Positions 25,520-34,873 are shown, counted from the stretch's first letter. The stretch is DNA of 64,000 nucleotides from Bradyrhizobium hipponense (GCF_008123965.1 NZ_VSTH01000018.1:62001-126000), one strand, 5' to 3'. A program made the numbers and translations. Notes: generated from the sequence alone by a model not told the origin.

Positions 25520-27631
25520 ATGCTGGAAAAGGCAGAAGGCACCGAAGCGCCGATCAAGGTCGAGTTCGACAATTTCGAGCACGGCTTTCCGGAGGGTTTT
25601 GGTCCGGGTTGGTGGGGTCATCCCGCCTACTGGATCGGCATCGCCTTCGCGACCTTCCAGCTCTATGTCGCCGCCTTCAACTATCTGCCCAGCCAGGTCG
25701 TGCGCGGCGTCCATGTCGGCTTTCTCATTCTCCTCACCTTCGGCCTGATCGGCAATTTCACCGCCAAAAGCGATTTTGGCCGCGCGCTCGGCTGGCTGAT
25801 CGGCGGCGCCGGATTTGTCTGCGGGCTCTATCAGTGGATTTTCTACGCCGATCTGATCGCGCGTGACGGCGATCCGACGCGGCTCGATCTCGTAGTCGGC
25901 ACGCTGCTTGCGGTCCTGATCTTCGAGGGCACGCGGCGGCTGATGGGTGCGGCGCTGCCGCTGATGTGCGGCGCCTGTCTGGTCTACTGGTTCTTCGGCC
26001 AGTATTTGCCGTCGCCGCTCAACCATCGCGGCTATGATTTCGACCAGATCATCACGCATCTGTCGTTCGGCACCGAAGGCTTCTACGGCGTGCCGATCTA
26101 CGTCTCGGCGACCTATATCTTCCTGTTCATCCTGTTCGGCTCGTTCCTGGAGCGCGCCGGCATGATCCAGCTCTTCACCGACGTCTCGCTCGGGCTGTTC
26201 GGCCGCACCCGCGGCGGTCCGGCCAAGGTCGCGGTGTTCGCATCGGGCATGATGGGCACGATCTCCGGCTCCGGCGTCGCCAATGTCGTCACCGTCGGCC
26301 AGTTCACGATTCCGCTGATGATCAGGTTCGGCTACCGCCGCGCGTTTGCAGCCGGCGTCGAGGCCACGGCGTCGATGGGCGGGCAGATCATGCCGCCGGT
26401 GATGGGCGCGGTCGCCTTCATCATGGCGGAGACGCTAGGCGTCCAGTACTCGGAAATCGTCAAGGCGGCGGCGATCCCCGCGGTGCTCTATTTCGCCTCC
26501 GCGTTCTGGATGGTGCATCTGGAAGCCGGCAAGCATGGCCTCACCGGCATGAAGCGCTCGGAAATCCCAAGCGCCTGGAAGGCGCTGGTGACGCGCTGGT
26601 ATCTCGTGCTGCCGCTCGCGGCGCTGGTCTTCATGCTGTTCGAAGGTTTTACGCCGCTCTATGCCGGCAGCATGGGCCTCGCCCTGACGGTGGCGTTGAT
26701 TCTGGGCGCCCGCATCACGGCGGGCGTCTCCCACACGGCGATCCGCTACATCTTCTGGATCGGGCTCGCGCTCGTCGTCGCCGCGCTGTCACGTGATGGC
26801 CTCCAGATCGTGCCGGTCGCTGGCATCGTCGTTGCCTTGATCGTCATCACCGCGTTCGTACGCGGCGGGTTTGCCGCCCTGCGCGCTTGCCGCGATGCGC
26901 TGGCCGAAAGCGCCAAGTCCGCCATCACCGTCGGCATGGCATGCGCCATTGTCGGCGTCATCATCGGCATGATGTCGCAGACCGGCGTCGGCACCATCTT
27001 CGGCGGCTGGGTGATCGGTCTTGGCGAGAAGAGCCTGTTCCTGGCGCTGATCATGACGATGCTGCTGTCGATCTTGCTCGGCACCGGCATCCCGACGATC
27101 CCAACCTACATCATCACTGCCGCGCTTGCTGCGCCTGCGCTGGCAAAGCTCGGCGTGCCCCTGATCGCCAGCCACATGTTCGCGTTCTATTACGGCATCA
27201 TGGCCGACCTCTCGCCGCCGGTGGCGCTGGCCGCGCTCGCGGCGGCGCCGATCGCGAAGGAGAATCCGGACAAGATCGGCTGGGAGGCGATGCGCATCGC
27301 GCTCGCCGGCTATGTCATTCCCTTCATCTTCGTCTATTCGCCGGCTTTGATGCTGCAAGCCGGCGATCCCATGGCGGCAAAGCTCGGCTTCTACGGTGCG
27401 GTGGCGCTCGCGAGCCTCAAGGCGCTGGTGGCAATCGCGCTGTTCGGCATGGTCGCGATCGGCTTCCTGTTCACGCGCCTGACGCTGCTCGAACGCGTGG
27501 TCGCGCTCGGCGCCGCGTTATGCCTGCTCGGCGATTTTCCATTCAGCGACGCCGTGGGCTTCGTGCTCGCCGCCACGCTGGTGCTGTGGCAATGGCGGCA
27601 GCGTCCACCGACGCCGGTCGAGGCGATGTGA
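25520..27631 (+). CDS. TRAP transporter fused permease (DctQ-DctM fusion)
   Basis: A 703-residue inner-membrane protein of the fused TRAP permease group used by TAXI receptors: a small DctQ-like part (four segments, about 30-130) joined to a large DctM-like part with about twelve segments. Family signatures are MMGTISGSGVANVVTVGQFT near 250, GGQIMPPVMGAVAFIMAE, LGTGIPTIPTYIITAALAAP and FAFYYGIMADLSPPVALAAL. It drives Na+ or H+ coupled uptake of the ligand bound by the receptor. The ATG at 25520 gives MLEKAEG. Its stop overlaps the start of a DUF1850 gene by four bases, so the two are translationally coupled. Confidence 0.93.
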   Translation: MLEKAEGTEAPIKVEFDNFEHGFPEGFGPGWWGHPAYWIGIAFATFQLYVAAFNYLPSQVVRGVHVGFLILLTFGLIGNFTAKSDFGRALGWLIGGAGFVCGLYQWIFYADLIARDGDPTRLDLVVGTLLAVLIFEGTRRLMGAALPLMCGACLVYWFFGQYLPSPLNHRGYDFDQIITHLSFGTEGFYGVPIYVSATYIFLFILFGSFLERAGMIQLFTDVSLGLFGRTRGGPAKVAVFASGMMGTISGSGVANVVTVGQFTIPLMIRFGYRRAFAAGVEATASMGGQIMPPVMGAVAFIMAETLGVQYSEIVKAAAIPAVLYFASAFWMVHLEAGKHGLTGMKRSEIPSAWKALVTRWYLVLPLAALVFMLFEGFTPLYAGSMGLALTVALILGARITAGVSHTAIRYIFWIGLALVVAALSRDGLQIVPVAGIVVALIVITAFVRGGFAALRACRDALAESAKSAITVGMACAIVGVIIGMMSQTGVGTIFGGWVIGLGEKSLFLALIMTMLLSILLGTGIPTIPTYIITAALAAPALAKLGVPLIASHMFAFYYGIMADLSPPVALAALAAAPIAKENPDKIGWEAMRIALAGYVIPFIFVYSPALMLQAGDPMAAKLGFYGAVALASLKALVAIALFGMVAIGFLFTRLTLLERVVALGAALCLLGDFPFSDAVGFVLAATLVLWQWRQRPPTPVEAM

Positions 27632-28005
27632 GCCTCTGCTTCGCAACAGCGGGAGGTGTGAAGGCGCTGGCGCTTTCCGCGTTCACGCTGGTGTGGACGC
27701 ACTCGATCGAGAAGGTCGACTGGCAGGAGGATTGGCGCGTCACACCGGCCGGCCTCGAGCTCGTGCAGGCGCGGGTGAAGGGCACCGGCGCCGGCATGGA
27801 GCCACCGCCCGAAGCGCGGCTTGTCGACGGCTGGTTTCAATGGCAGCCGAAGCGCGGTCCGATGCAGGAGGTCGTGCTTGGCAATTCCGGTGCGGCCGGT
27901 GAATGGCGGCTATGTCATGACGGCGCGTGCCGGACGCTGTCGGAGATTGTCGGCCATCCCATCGGTGCTAACGTCACCACGATGAAAGTTTGTAACGATC
28001 CGTAG
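27628..28005 (+). CDS. DUF1850 protein, TRAP-associated
   Basis: A 125-residue protein of the DUF1850 family, found almost only beside TAXI-TRAP permeases. The GTG start lies in GTGA, overlapping the permease stop, so translation is coupled. It begins with a hydrophobic segment (GGVKALALSAFTLVW) and has the family features THSIEKVDWQEDW and GWFQWQP; cysteines in LCHDGACRTL may form a disulfide, placing the domain outside. Its role in the transporter is unknown; an accessory subunit is likely. Its stop TAG lies inside inverted repeat A2, so the repeat defines the last residue. Confidence 0.85.
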   Translation: MSLCFATAGGVKALALSAFTLVWTHSIEKVDWQEDWRVTPAGLELVQARVKGTGAGMEPPPEARLVDGWFQWQPKRGPMQEVVLGNSGAAGEWRLCHDGACRTLSEIVGHPIGANVTTMKVCNDP

Positions 28006-28073
28006 CCCGGATGGAGCAAAGCGTAATCCGAGGACAGTCGCCCCGGATTACGCTGCGCTCCATCCGGGCTACA
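28002..28073. repeat. Intergenic inverted repeat, family A, copy 2
   Basis: Arms GTAGCCCGGATGGAGC and GCTCCATCCGGGCTAC with inner GCGTAATCCG and CGGATTACGC. It is a shorter copy of the repeat at 14908-14997. It overlaps the end of the DUF1850 gene and supplies its TAG stop codon. Confidence 0.92.
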
Positions 28074-28099
28074 ATTAATAATGACCAGGGAGAAACGCG

Positions 28100-28906
28100 A
28101 TGGATCGGCTCAAGGGCAAGGTTGCGATGGTGGTGGGAGCCGGCTCGATCGGACCGGGCTGGGGCAACGGCAAGGCCACCGCGGCGACCTTTGCGCGCGA
28201 GGGCGCGCAGGTGTTTTGCGTCGATCGCAATGGTGCCGCGGCTGAGGAGACCGCGAAGATCATCGCGGACGAGGGCGGCAAGGCGACCGCCTTCACGGCC
28301 GATGTCTCGCGCGCGAGCGAGGTCGAGGCGATGGTCGCGGCGTGTCTCAAAGCTTACGGCCGCATCGACGTGCTCGACAACAATGTCGGCATTGCCGAGA
28401 TGGGCAGCGTGGTCGAGGTGACCGAAGAGAGCTGGGACCGCGTCTTCAGCGTCAACCTCAAGAGCGCCTATTTCGCCATGAAGCACGTCATCCCAGTCAT
28501 GGTGAAGCAGGGCGGCGGCTCGATCATCAACATCTCCTCGATTGCCTCGATCCGCCACATGGGCATCTCCTACGTCACCTACGGCACCTCGAAGGCGGCG
28601 ATGAACCAGATGACGCGCACCACCGCGATCGAGTTCGCGCGCCATCATGTGCGCGTCAATGCGATCCTGCCCGGCCTGATGAAGACGCCGATGGTCGCAC
28701 ATTCCGCCGGCCTCGCCGCCAGCTACGCCAAGGGCGACGTCGAAGCGATGTGGCGCGCCCGCGACGCGCAGGTGCCGATGGGCCACATGGGCGATGCCTG
28801 GGACGTCGCCAATGCGGCGCTGTTCCTGGCGTCGGACGAGTCCAAATACGTGACGGGCATCGAACTCGTCGTGGACGGCGGGATTACGTGCAAGGCGGGG
28901 GCGTAA
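28100..28906 (+). CDS. Short-chain dehydrogenase/reductase
   Basis: A 268-residue classical SDR that oxidises or reduces an alcohol/ketone with NAD(P). The glycine motif is unusual, VVGAGSIGPGWGNGKATA instead of TGxxxGIG, as in a subgroup of SDRs. DNNVGIAEMG corresponds to the NNAG motif. The catalytic Ser is in IINISSIASI and the YxxxK motif is YGTSKAA. The ending YVTGIELVVDGGITCKAG is typical. AGGGAG precedes the ATG. It follows the TRAP operon but is separated from it by inverted repeat A2, so linkage to the transported ligand is only suggestive. Confidence 0.9.
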   Translation: MDRLKGKVAMVVGAGSIGPGWGNGKATAATFAREGAQVFCVDRNGAAAEETAKIIADEGGKATAFTADVSRASEVEAMVAACLKAYGRIDVLDNNVGIAEMGSVVEVTEESWDRVFSVNLKSAYFAMKHVIPVMVKQGGGSIINISSIASIRHMGISYVTYGTSKAAMNQMTRTTAIEFARHHVRVNAILPGLMKTPMVAHSAGLAASYAKGDVEAMWRARDAQVPMGHMGDAWDVANAALFLASDESKYVTGIELVVDGGITCKAGA

Positions 28907-28923
28907 TCTCCGCACAGACCGCT

Positions 28924-29086
28924 GTCGTCCCTGACAAGCGCGCCCAAAGCGCGCGCCGATCCGGGACTCATAACCATGTGGCGGAGTTGTTTTGCTAGCC
29001 GGTAACTCCGAGTCTTCGTAACCACATCAGCCTGTGGTTATGGGTCCCGGATCTGCGCTCTGCTTCGCTCGCTTGTCCGGGACGAC
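28924..29086. repeat. Intergenic inverted repeat, family B, copy 2
   Basis: Same plan as 22891-23054: GTCGTCCCTGACAAGCGCGC at the left, GCGCTCTGCTTCGCTCGCTT and GTCCGGGACGAC at the right, with GGTTATGGGTCCCGGATC inside. It sits between the convergent SDR gene and the membrane protein gene at 29104. Confidence 0.9.
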
Positions 29087-29103
29087 GGCGGAGCTTGTGG
29101 TGC

Positions 29104-29874
29104 TCACTGCGCCAGCGCCAGAATCCCGCCGGCGAAGGAATGCCACGCCGCCGTCTCGCTGATCGGCCAGTTCAGCACCTTCACCAACAGCATCGCCAGC
29201 GTGCCGTAGATGTAGACCGGATGCACTCGGCCTTCGGTGCGCCAGTCGCGCACCATGGCGACGACGAGCAGCAGCGAGGCGACGACGGCCGGCGCGATGG
29301 TCACGGGCACCGGCGGCGGACCGGGCGGTCCGGGAGGCGCGAGGAAGGTCAGGAACCAGCGCGCGATCGCGGCGTCGAGGATCGAGACCGCGGCGAGCAG
29401 CATCAGGCGCTTGTGAATTTCGGGCTTTCGCGTGTTCATGATCGCGAGCATGAACACCACGGCGAAGAACGCGATCCCGCTCATAGGCACGATAGAGAAG
29501 GCGATGCCGGCTTCTTTTTGCCCGAGCGCGGCGGAATGCTGCATCACATGCACTGAGGCGAGGAAGCCGAAGATCGTCATCGCGGTCGCGAGCGACACGC
29601 CGGCGATGCCGAGCGAACGGTGATTGGCCACGCGGCCCGAGGCAGCCAGCCAGGTCTGGAGCACGAAATAGAGGGTCCAGGTAAAGAACAAGAGTCCGTG
29701 AAAATGGATCACCGGGCTGGTGGAGAATGTCCGGTTGACGAGCGGCACCCAATAGGTCGGTGCGAAGCCGAGAAACGCGGTGGCCGCGCAGGCCAGCGCC
29801 ATATGGAGATAAAAATATCGTGCAGGCGACGCATCACGCGCGCGTACACGACGGTCGTCAATCAGGGTCGTCAT
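29104..29874 (-). CDS. Seven-segment membrane protein with conserved histidines
   Basis: A 256-residue inner-membrane protein with about seven hydrophobic segments. Histidines recur at segment edges: YLHMALAC, VIHFHGLLFFTWTLY, VANHRSLGI, EIHKRLMLL and RVHPVYIYG, a pattern seen in b-type haem membrane proteins such as DUF2306 or cytochrome b561-like families. A proline-glycine run (PPGPPGPPPVP) lies in one loop. No firm family assignment is possible by eye. The start at 29874 (MTTLIDDRRV) gives a short cytosolic N-terminus; upstream in-frame residues overlap inverted repeat B3. It is monocistronic. Confidence 0.65.
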   Translation of the reverse strand: MTTLIDDRRVRARDASPARYFYLHMALACAATAFLGFAPTYWVPLVNRTFSTSPVIHFHGLLFFTWTLYFVLQTWLAASGRVANHRSLGIAGVSLATAMTIFGFLASVHVMQHSAALGQKEAGIAFSIVPMSGIAFFAVVFMLAIMNTRKPEIHKRLMLLAAVSILDAAIARWFLTFLAPPGPPGPPPVPVTIAPAVVASLLLVVAMVRDWRTEGRVHPVYIYGTLAMLLVKVLNWPISETAAWHSFAGGILALAQ

Positions 29875-29950
29875 GAGGGATGAGTCTGGGGAGGTGGCAT
29901 TTGGTTCAATGTTGTTCGCGGTGCAATGGGCTGCTGCCCCAATCCCGGCC

Positions 29951-30102
29951 GTCGTCCCGGACAAGCGTAAGCGCAGATCCGGGACCCATAACCACAGGCC
30001 GCTGCAATGGGCACTCTGGTTGCTCCAGCCTGCTTCAAATGGACATTCGGGGCTATGGGTCCCGGATCTGTGCGCGCTTTGGGCGCGCTTGTCCGGGACG
30101 AC
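29951..30102. repeat. Intergenic inverted repeat, family B, copy 3
   Basis: GTCGTCCCGGACAAGCGTAA and GATCCGGGACCCATAACCAC at the left, GGCTATGGGTCCCGGATC and GCGCTTGTCCGGGACGAC at the right. It is the third copy of the family B element; the second copy is less than 900 bp away, so the membrane protein gene at 29104-29874 is flanked by two copies. Confidence 0.9.
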
Positions 30103-30126
30103 GGTGGAGTTTGGCGGTGGAGGGAT

Positions 30127-31671
30127 TCATCCTCCCGCGCTCAATTCCGCGCGATCGAGCTCTTCCTCGATCCGGTGGAAGGCGTCGTCGCCGATCACTT
30201 CGGTGGCGCGCAGGTCGAAGATCGATTTTCGGGCGGCTTCGATGGCGCGGCGGCGCAGGGGGTCGGCGGGCAGTTCGCCATTGGCGATACCGCCGTGCGG
30301 ATCGTCGTCCGTCTGCATCAGGATGGCGCGATATTCAAGCCGCAGGATTTCCGCCTCCTCCGACGGATCGTCCTCGATCGCGTCGAGCGCCGCGCGATAG
30401 GCGACCGCACGGGCACGCGCGACCTCGATGCCGACGGGATCGTCGTCCTTGAGGCCGAAGGCCAGGATCAGCGGCCGCAGCGTCAGCCCCTGCACGACCA
30501 GCGTGCCGAGCACGACTGCAAACGCACTGAAGACGATGAAATCGCGATAGGGAAAGCTTTCCGGCAGCGCGAAGGCGGTGGCGAGCGTGACGAGGCCACG
30601 CATGCCGCACCAGGAGATGATCAGCCCGCCCTTGGGTGAGGCGACGGCCTTTGGATCCTTCGGGTGATAGATCCCGTGCGCCATCAGCGCGCGCAGCGTC
30701 GTGCGGTAGAACGTTACCCAGGCAAGCCGCACCAGGATCACCGTGAGCAGGATCCAGGCTGCCGCCATGCAATATTCCCAGCGCACGTCCGCATCTAGCC
30801 GCGTCCAGATCGGCCGCATCTGCATGCCGATCAGCATGAAGGCGAGCACGTTGAGCACGAACACCATCGTCTCCCACACCGCATAGGACGGTACCCGCAG
30901 CCGTGCCGGCATGCGGGCCGGCGCCGTGCGTGCCATGGTGATGGCGTAGACCACGATGGTGAGGATGCCGGAGAGGCCGAGATGTTCAGCACCGATCCAG
31001 ATCATGAAAGTGGTGGCGAATTGCACGATGATCGCGCTCGGCGCCTCCGTCACCCGCTCCATGAACAGCGGGATGATGCGGCCTGCCAGGAGGCCGGCGA
31101 TGACGCTGCCGACTAGCGCCAGCGCAATCGTCGGCGCGACCTCGCTCCACTTCAGGTGCTCCATGACGATGGCGCCGACCGCGATGCGATAGATCAGCAG
31201 CGCGGTGGCATCGTTGAGCAGGCTCTCGCCCTCCAGCACCTTCACCATGCGGTAGGGTAGTTTCACTTGGCTGAGGATCGCGACCGCGGCCGCGGCATCC
31301 GGCGGCGCCACGATCGCGCCGAGCGCAACCGCGGCGGCCCAGGGAATGTCCGGCATCAGCCAATGCGCGACCAGCGCGACGCCGGCCGTGGTCATGCCGA
31401 CGGCGGCCACGACCAGGGTCGAGACCGGAATCCAGTTGTTGCGGAGATCGCGCAGCGAAGTGTCGAAGGCGGCGTCCAGCAGCACCGGTGCGACAAAAAG
31501 GGCCAGAGCCAGGTCGGGCTCCAGCGTCCAGGACGGGCTCGATGGGATGAAGGCGATCAGCGCGCCGCCGATGGCGAGGAAGGTCGGGTAGGGGACCTTG
31601 ATCCGCCGCGCCAGCGCCGATAATGCAACGGCTCCGAGCAGCAGCGCGATGATCCATTCGAATGTCGACAA
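30127..31671 (-). CDS. Na+/H+ antiporter, CPA1 family
   Basis: A 514-residue cation:proton antiporter of the CPA1 (NhaP/NHE-like) family: about twelve membrane segments and a cytosolic C-terminal tail of about 100 residues. Ion-binding signatures are ALGAIVAPPDAAAAVAIL and GESLLNDATALLIYR, the ND motif; SWCGMRGLVTLATAFALP is the usual late transmembrane motif. It should exchange Na+ or K+ for protons across the inner membrane for pH or salt homeostasis. No ATG suits; the start is set at TTG 31671 giving MSTFEWIIALLL, the family N-terminus. It faces the TPR-LprI gene divergently across about 100 bp. Confidence 0.88.
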   Translation of the reverse strand: MSTFEWIIALLLGAVALSALARRIKVPYPTFLAIGGALIAFIPSSPSWTLEPDLALALFVAPVLLDAAFDTSLRDLRNNWIPVSTLVVAAVGMTTAGVALVAHWLMPDIPWAAAVALGAIVAPPDAAAAVAILSQVKLPYRMVKVLEGESLLNDATALLIYRIAVGAIVMEHLKWSEVAPTIALALVGSVIAGLLAGRIIPLFMERVTEAPSAIIVQFATTFMIWIGAEHLGLSGILTIVVYAITMARTAPARMPARLRVPSYAVWETMVFVLNVLAFMLIGMQMRPIWTRLDADVRWEYCMAAAWILLTVILVRLAWVTFYRTTLRALMAHGIYHPKDPKAVASPKGGLIISWCGMRGLVTLATAFALPESFPYRDFIVFSAFAVVLGTLVVQGLTLRPLILAFGLKDDDPVGIEVARARAVAYRAALDAIEDDPSEEAEILRLEYRAILMQTDDDPHGGIANGELPADPLRRRAIEAARKSIFDLRATEVIGDDAFHRIEEELDRAELSAGG

Positions 31672-31771
31672 TTGAGAGCCCCGAAACCGATTTGAGCGAC
31701 GCCACAACCTAGCATCAATCCGGCCGTATGATGGATAGTAAGGCCACAAAGCAAGGCTTCCGACTACAACA

Positions 31772-32548
31772 ATGCGTTTCACCGTCCCGATCGAATTTTC
31801 CGGTGCCGTGCTGCTTTGCGCGCTCTTGCTCGGTGCAGCCCATGCGGCGACCGGCAGCGAGTCGGCTGCGGTGGCGCAGGTCGACATCGGGCCATGTCTT
31901 GCGGCTGCCGCCGCCGACGACATGGACAACGCGGGGCCAGCCTGCGCCGCGGTGATCGACAACGAGAAGACGGCGAAGCCAGACCTGATCAAAGCGCTGA
32001 TTGCGCGCGGCGCGCTGCTGGCGCGACATGACCAGACCGACCGCGCCATCGCCGACGATAGCCGCGCGTTGCAGGTCGATCCGACGCTTGCCGATGTCTT
32101 CAACGCGCGCGGCGAGCTCTGGCTGAAGAAGGGCGACCGCCCGAGGGCGGTGCAGGATTTTGGCGCGGCGCTGAAAATCGATCCGAACCACGAGCAGGCC
32201 AAGGCCAATCACAAAGCGATGGCGCGTGAGCTGGAGCGGATCGGCGCGCAGATGGCGGTCGCCGGCAAGCCCAGCTTCAATTGCAGGAGCGCGCGCCGCG
32301 CCGTGGAGAAAGCGATCTGCGCCAACCGCGAGCTCGCCGATCTCGACCGCGAGGTTTTTGCGGCCAACGCGCGCGCGGTCCGCGAGGCGCAAAGCATGCG
32401 AAAGCCGGACCTCGATGCGCGCACGCTCCAGCGCGAGCAGGACGATTTCATCGCCCGCCGCAACGCGCAGTTTGGGCGACCCGGATACGATCTGAAGAAG
32501 GCGATGCAGGACAGGCTGCAGCGGCTAAATGGGATCGACGGATTTTGA
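31772..32548 (+). CDS. Exported TPR protein with C-terminal LprI-like domain
   Basis: A 258-residue protein with a Sec signal (SGAVLLCALLLGAAHAATG). Residues about 60-155 form two to three TPR units (AIADDSRALQVDPTLADVF, AVQDFGAALKIDPNHEQA). After residue 165 comes a lysozyme-inhibitor LprI-type domain (DUF1311): FNCRSARRAVEKAICANREL has the expected Cys pair and EKAIC signature. LprI-type domains protect peptidoglycan from host lysozyme in some bacteria. A periplasmic scaffold that carries this domain is a reasonable reading; the combination itself is uncommon. Confidence 0.8.
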   Translation: MRFTVPIEFSGAVLLCALLLGAAHAATGSESAAVAQVDIGPCLAAAAADDMDNAGPACAAVIDNEKTAKPDLIKALIARGALLARHDQTDRAIADDSRALQVDPTLADVFNARGELWLKKGDRPRAVQDFGAALKIDPNHEQAKANHKAMARELERIGAQMAVAGKPSFNCRSARRAVEKAICANRELADLDREVFAANARAVREAQSMRKPDLDARTLQREQDDFIARRNAQFGRPGYDLKKAMQDRLQRLNGIDGF

Positions 32549-32556
32549 AGTTCTTT

Positions 32557-32735
32557 GCCTCTCCCCGCCTGCGGGGAGAGGCCGGAGCGCATCGCAGATG
32601 CGATCCGGGTGAGGGGGAGCCTCCGCGAACTCAAGTTGTGCCGAAATTGCGGAAACAGCCCCTCACCCCAACCCTCTCCGCGCGAGCGAAGCTCGTCGCG
32701 GCCCCGTAAGAACGGGGCGAGGGAGCGCACCGCCG
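32557..32735. repeat. Intergenic repeat, family D, copy 2
   Basis: CCTCTCCCCGCCTGCGGGGAGAGG forms a perfect short hairpin; then GATCCGGGTGAGGG and, further on, CCCTCACCCCAACCCTCTCC and GGGGCGAGGGAG. It belongs with 24101-24226 and 50700-50820. It begins nine bases after the TPR-LprI stop codon. The rest of the gap to 32911 shows only the promoter region of prpE, with no clear motif. Confidence 0.85.
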
Positions 32736-32911
32736 ACGCAGTGACAGCTCGCTCTCTCCTCCAAAAGGCCCATCCTTTTCAGCTTGAACCGCGGCCCGTT
32801 CCCGGGAGAATACCCCCTAAACAATAGCCGGCGATTGATCCTGGTCAATGCGGGACGGATGTCCTGTCGTCAGGTCAAGGCAAGGCGGACGAAGGGAACG
32901 GGAGCGCAGGC

Positions 32912-34834
32912 ATGAATGTCCAGGGAACCGTGGAAGGAAAGGGCCGCTATCACGAGGTCCATGCGCGCTCGCTGGCCGATCCCGAGGGCTTTTGGGCCGA
33001 GGCGGCAAAGGAGATCGATTGGATCGAGCCGCCGAAAAAGATCTTCGACGCCACCCAGGGAACCTACGGCCGCTGGTTCAGCGGCGGCGTCGTCAACACC
33101 TGCTACAACGCGCTGGATCGACACGTCGAACGCGGCCGCGCCGACCAGGTCGCACTGATCCATGATTCGCCGCTCACCAACGCGGTCACAAAATTCACCT
33201 ATGCCGAGCTCCTGGACGAGGTGCAGGCGCTCGCCGCAATCATGCAGGATTTCGGCGTCGCCAAAGGCGACCGCGTTATCCTCTATATGCCGATGGTGCC
33301 GGAGGCGGTGGTCGCGATGCTCGCTTGCGCCCGGATCGGTGCAGTGCACTCGGTGGTGTTCGGCGGCTTTGCGGCGAAGGAGCTCGCAACCCGCATCGAC
33401 GATGCGCAGCCAAAACTGATCCTGTCGGCGAGTTGCGGCCTCGAGCCCGGCCGCATCGTGCACTACAAGCCGCTGCTCGACGAGGCGATCAGGCTCGCGG
33501 GCAGCAAGCCGAAAGCCTGCACCGTGCTGCAACGTCCGCAGCACATCTGCGACCTGACGCCGGGGCGCGATTACGATTGGGCGAGCCTGCGCCGCAAGGC
33601 GATGAACGACGGCAAGAAAGCACCTTGCGTGCCGGTCGCCGCCACTGACCCGCTCTACATCCTCTACACCTCGGGCACGACCGGCATTCCCAAGGGCGTC
33701 GTGCGCGACAATGGCGGCCATCTCGTCGCGGTGAAATGGTCGATGTTCAACCTCTACGGCGTCAAGCCCGGCGAGGTCTGGTGGTGCGGCTCCGATATCG
33801 GCTGGGTGGTCGGCCACAGCTACATCGTCTACGGCCCGCTGCTGCATGGCGCGACCACGGTCATGTACGAGGGCAAGCCGGTCGGCACGCCTGATGCCGG
33901 CGCGTTCTGGCGCGTGATTTCGGAGCACAAGGCAGTCGCCTTCTTCACCGCGCCGACCGCGTTCCGCGCCATTCGCAAGGACGATCCGGAAGGCAAGTTC
34001 ATCCGGCAATACGACCTCTCCAGATTCCGCACGCTGTTCCTCGCCGGTGAGCGCGCCGATCCGCCGACGGTGGAATGGGCGGAAGCGCAGTTGAAGGTGC
34101 CGGTGATCGACCATTGGTGGCAGACCGAAACCGGCTGGTGCATCGCCGGCAATCCGGTCGGCCTCGGCATGCTGCCGGTGAAGCACGGCTCGCCGACGGT
34201 GCCGATGCCGGGCTATCAGGTCGACGTGGTCGACGAAGCGGCGAAACCCGTCGGTCCCAACACCATGGGCTCGATCGTCATCAAGCTGCCGATGCCGCCA
34301 GGCTGCCTGCCGACGCTGTGGAATCAGGATGCGCGCTTCAAGGAAGCCTACCTCACCGAATTCCCCGGCTACTACAAGACCTCGGATGCCGGCTACAAGG
34401 ACGAGGACGGCTATGTCTTCGTGATGGGCCGCACCGACGACATCATCAATGTCGCCGGCCATCGCCTGTCCACCGGCGGCATGGAGGAGATTTTGGCCTC
34501 GCATCCGGATGTCGCCGAATGCGCCGTGCTCGGCGTCAAGGACGCGATCAAGGGCGAGGTGCCCTGCGGCTTCCTGGTGCTCAAGGCCGGCGTCAAGCGC
34601 GCGCCTGGCGAGATCGAGAAGGAGATTGTCGCACTTGTGCGCGACAAGCTCGGCCCCGTCGCCGCCTTCAAGCTCGCCATCACCGTCGGCCGCCTGCCCA
34701 AGACGCGCTCCGGAAAGATCTTGCGCGGCACCATTAAGAAGATTGCAGACGGCGAGGCCTGGATCATGCCGGCGACGATCGAGGACCCCAAAGTGCTGGA
34801 CGAGATCGGCGAGGCGCTGAAGGGGAGGGTGTGA
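32912..34834 (+). CDS. prpE: Propionyl-CoA synthetase
   Basis: A 640-residue AMP-forming acyl-CoA synthetase of the PrpE/acetyl-CoA synthetase group, activating propionate (or acetate) to its CoA thioester. The AMP-binding motif YTSGTTGIPKGVV, the WWQTETGWCIAGNP motif and the adenylate motif TSDAGYKDEDGYVFVMGR are all intact; the catalytic Lys lies in LPKTRSGKILRGT near the C-terminus, the site usually controlled by acetylation. Its opening, RYHEVHARSLADPEGFWAEA, is typical for PrpE. It is monocistronic, with family D and F repeats on each side, and not next to methylcitrate-cycle genes; propionyl-CoA may go by the methylmalonyl route. Confidence 0.93.
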   Translation: MNVQGTVEGKGRYHEVHARSLADPEGFWAEAAKEIDWIEPPKKIFDATQGTYGRWFSGGVVNTCYNALDRHVERGRADQVALIHDSPLTNAVTKFTYAELLDEVQALAAIMQDFGVAKGDRVILYMPMVPEAVVAMLACARIGAVHSVVFGGFAAKELATRIDDAQPKLILSASCGLEPGRIVHYKPLLDEAIRLAGSKPKACTVLQRPQHICDLTPGRDYDWASLRRKAMNDGKKAPCVPVAATDPLYILYTSGTTGIPKGVVRDNGGHLVAVKWSMFNLYGVKPGEVWWCGSDIGWVVGHSYIVYGPLLHGATTVMYEGKPVGTPDAGAFWRVISEHKAVAFFTAPTAFRAIRKDDPEGKFIRQYDLSRFRTLFLAGERADPPTVEWAEAQLKVPVIDHWWQTETGWCIAGNPVGLGMLPVKHGSPTVPMPGYQVDVVDEAAKPVGPNTMGSIVIKLPMPPGCLPTLWNQDARFKEAYLTEFPGYYKTSDAGYKDEDGYVFVMGRTDDIINVAGHRLSTGGMEEILASHPDVAECAVLGVKDAIKGEVPCGFLVLKAGVKRAPGEIEKEIVALVRDKLGPVAAFKLAITVGRLPKTRSGKILRGTIKKIADGEAWIMPATIEDPKVLDEIGEALKGRV

Positions 34835-34873
34835 CGGCAGCGTTGGGGCTTGAATAGGCCGCATTTTTCCGCT

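Noticed and set aside
26887..28005. 372-codon frame ending in DUF1850 as one large protein
   Set aside because: The first part is the out-of-frame shadow of the TRAP permease; the DUF1850 protein starts at GTG 27628, overlapping the permease stop.
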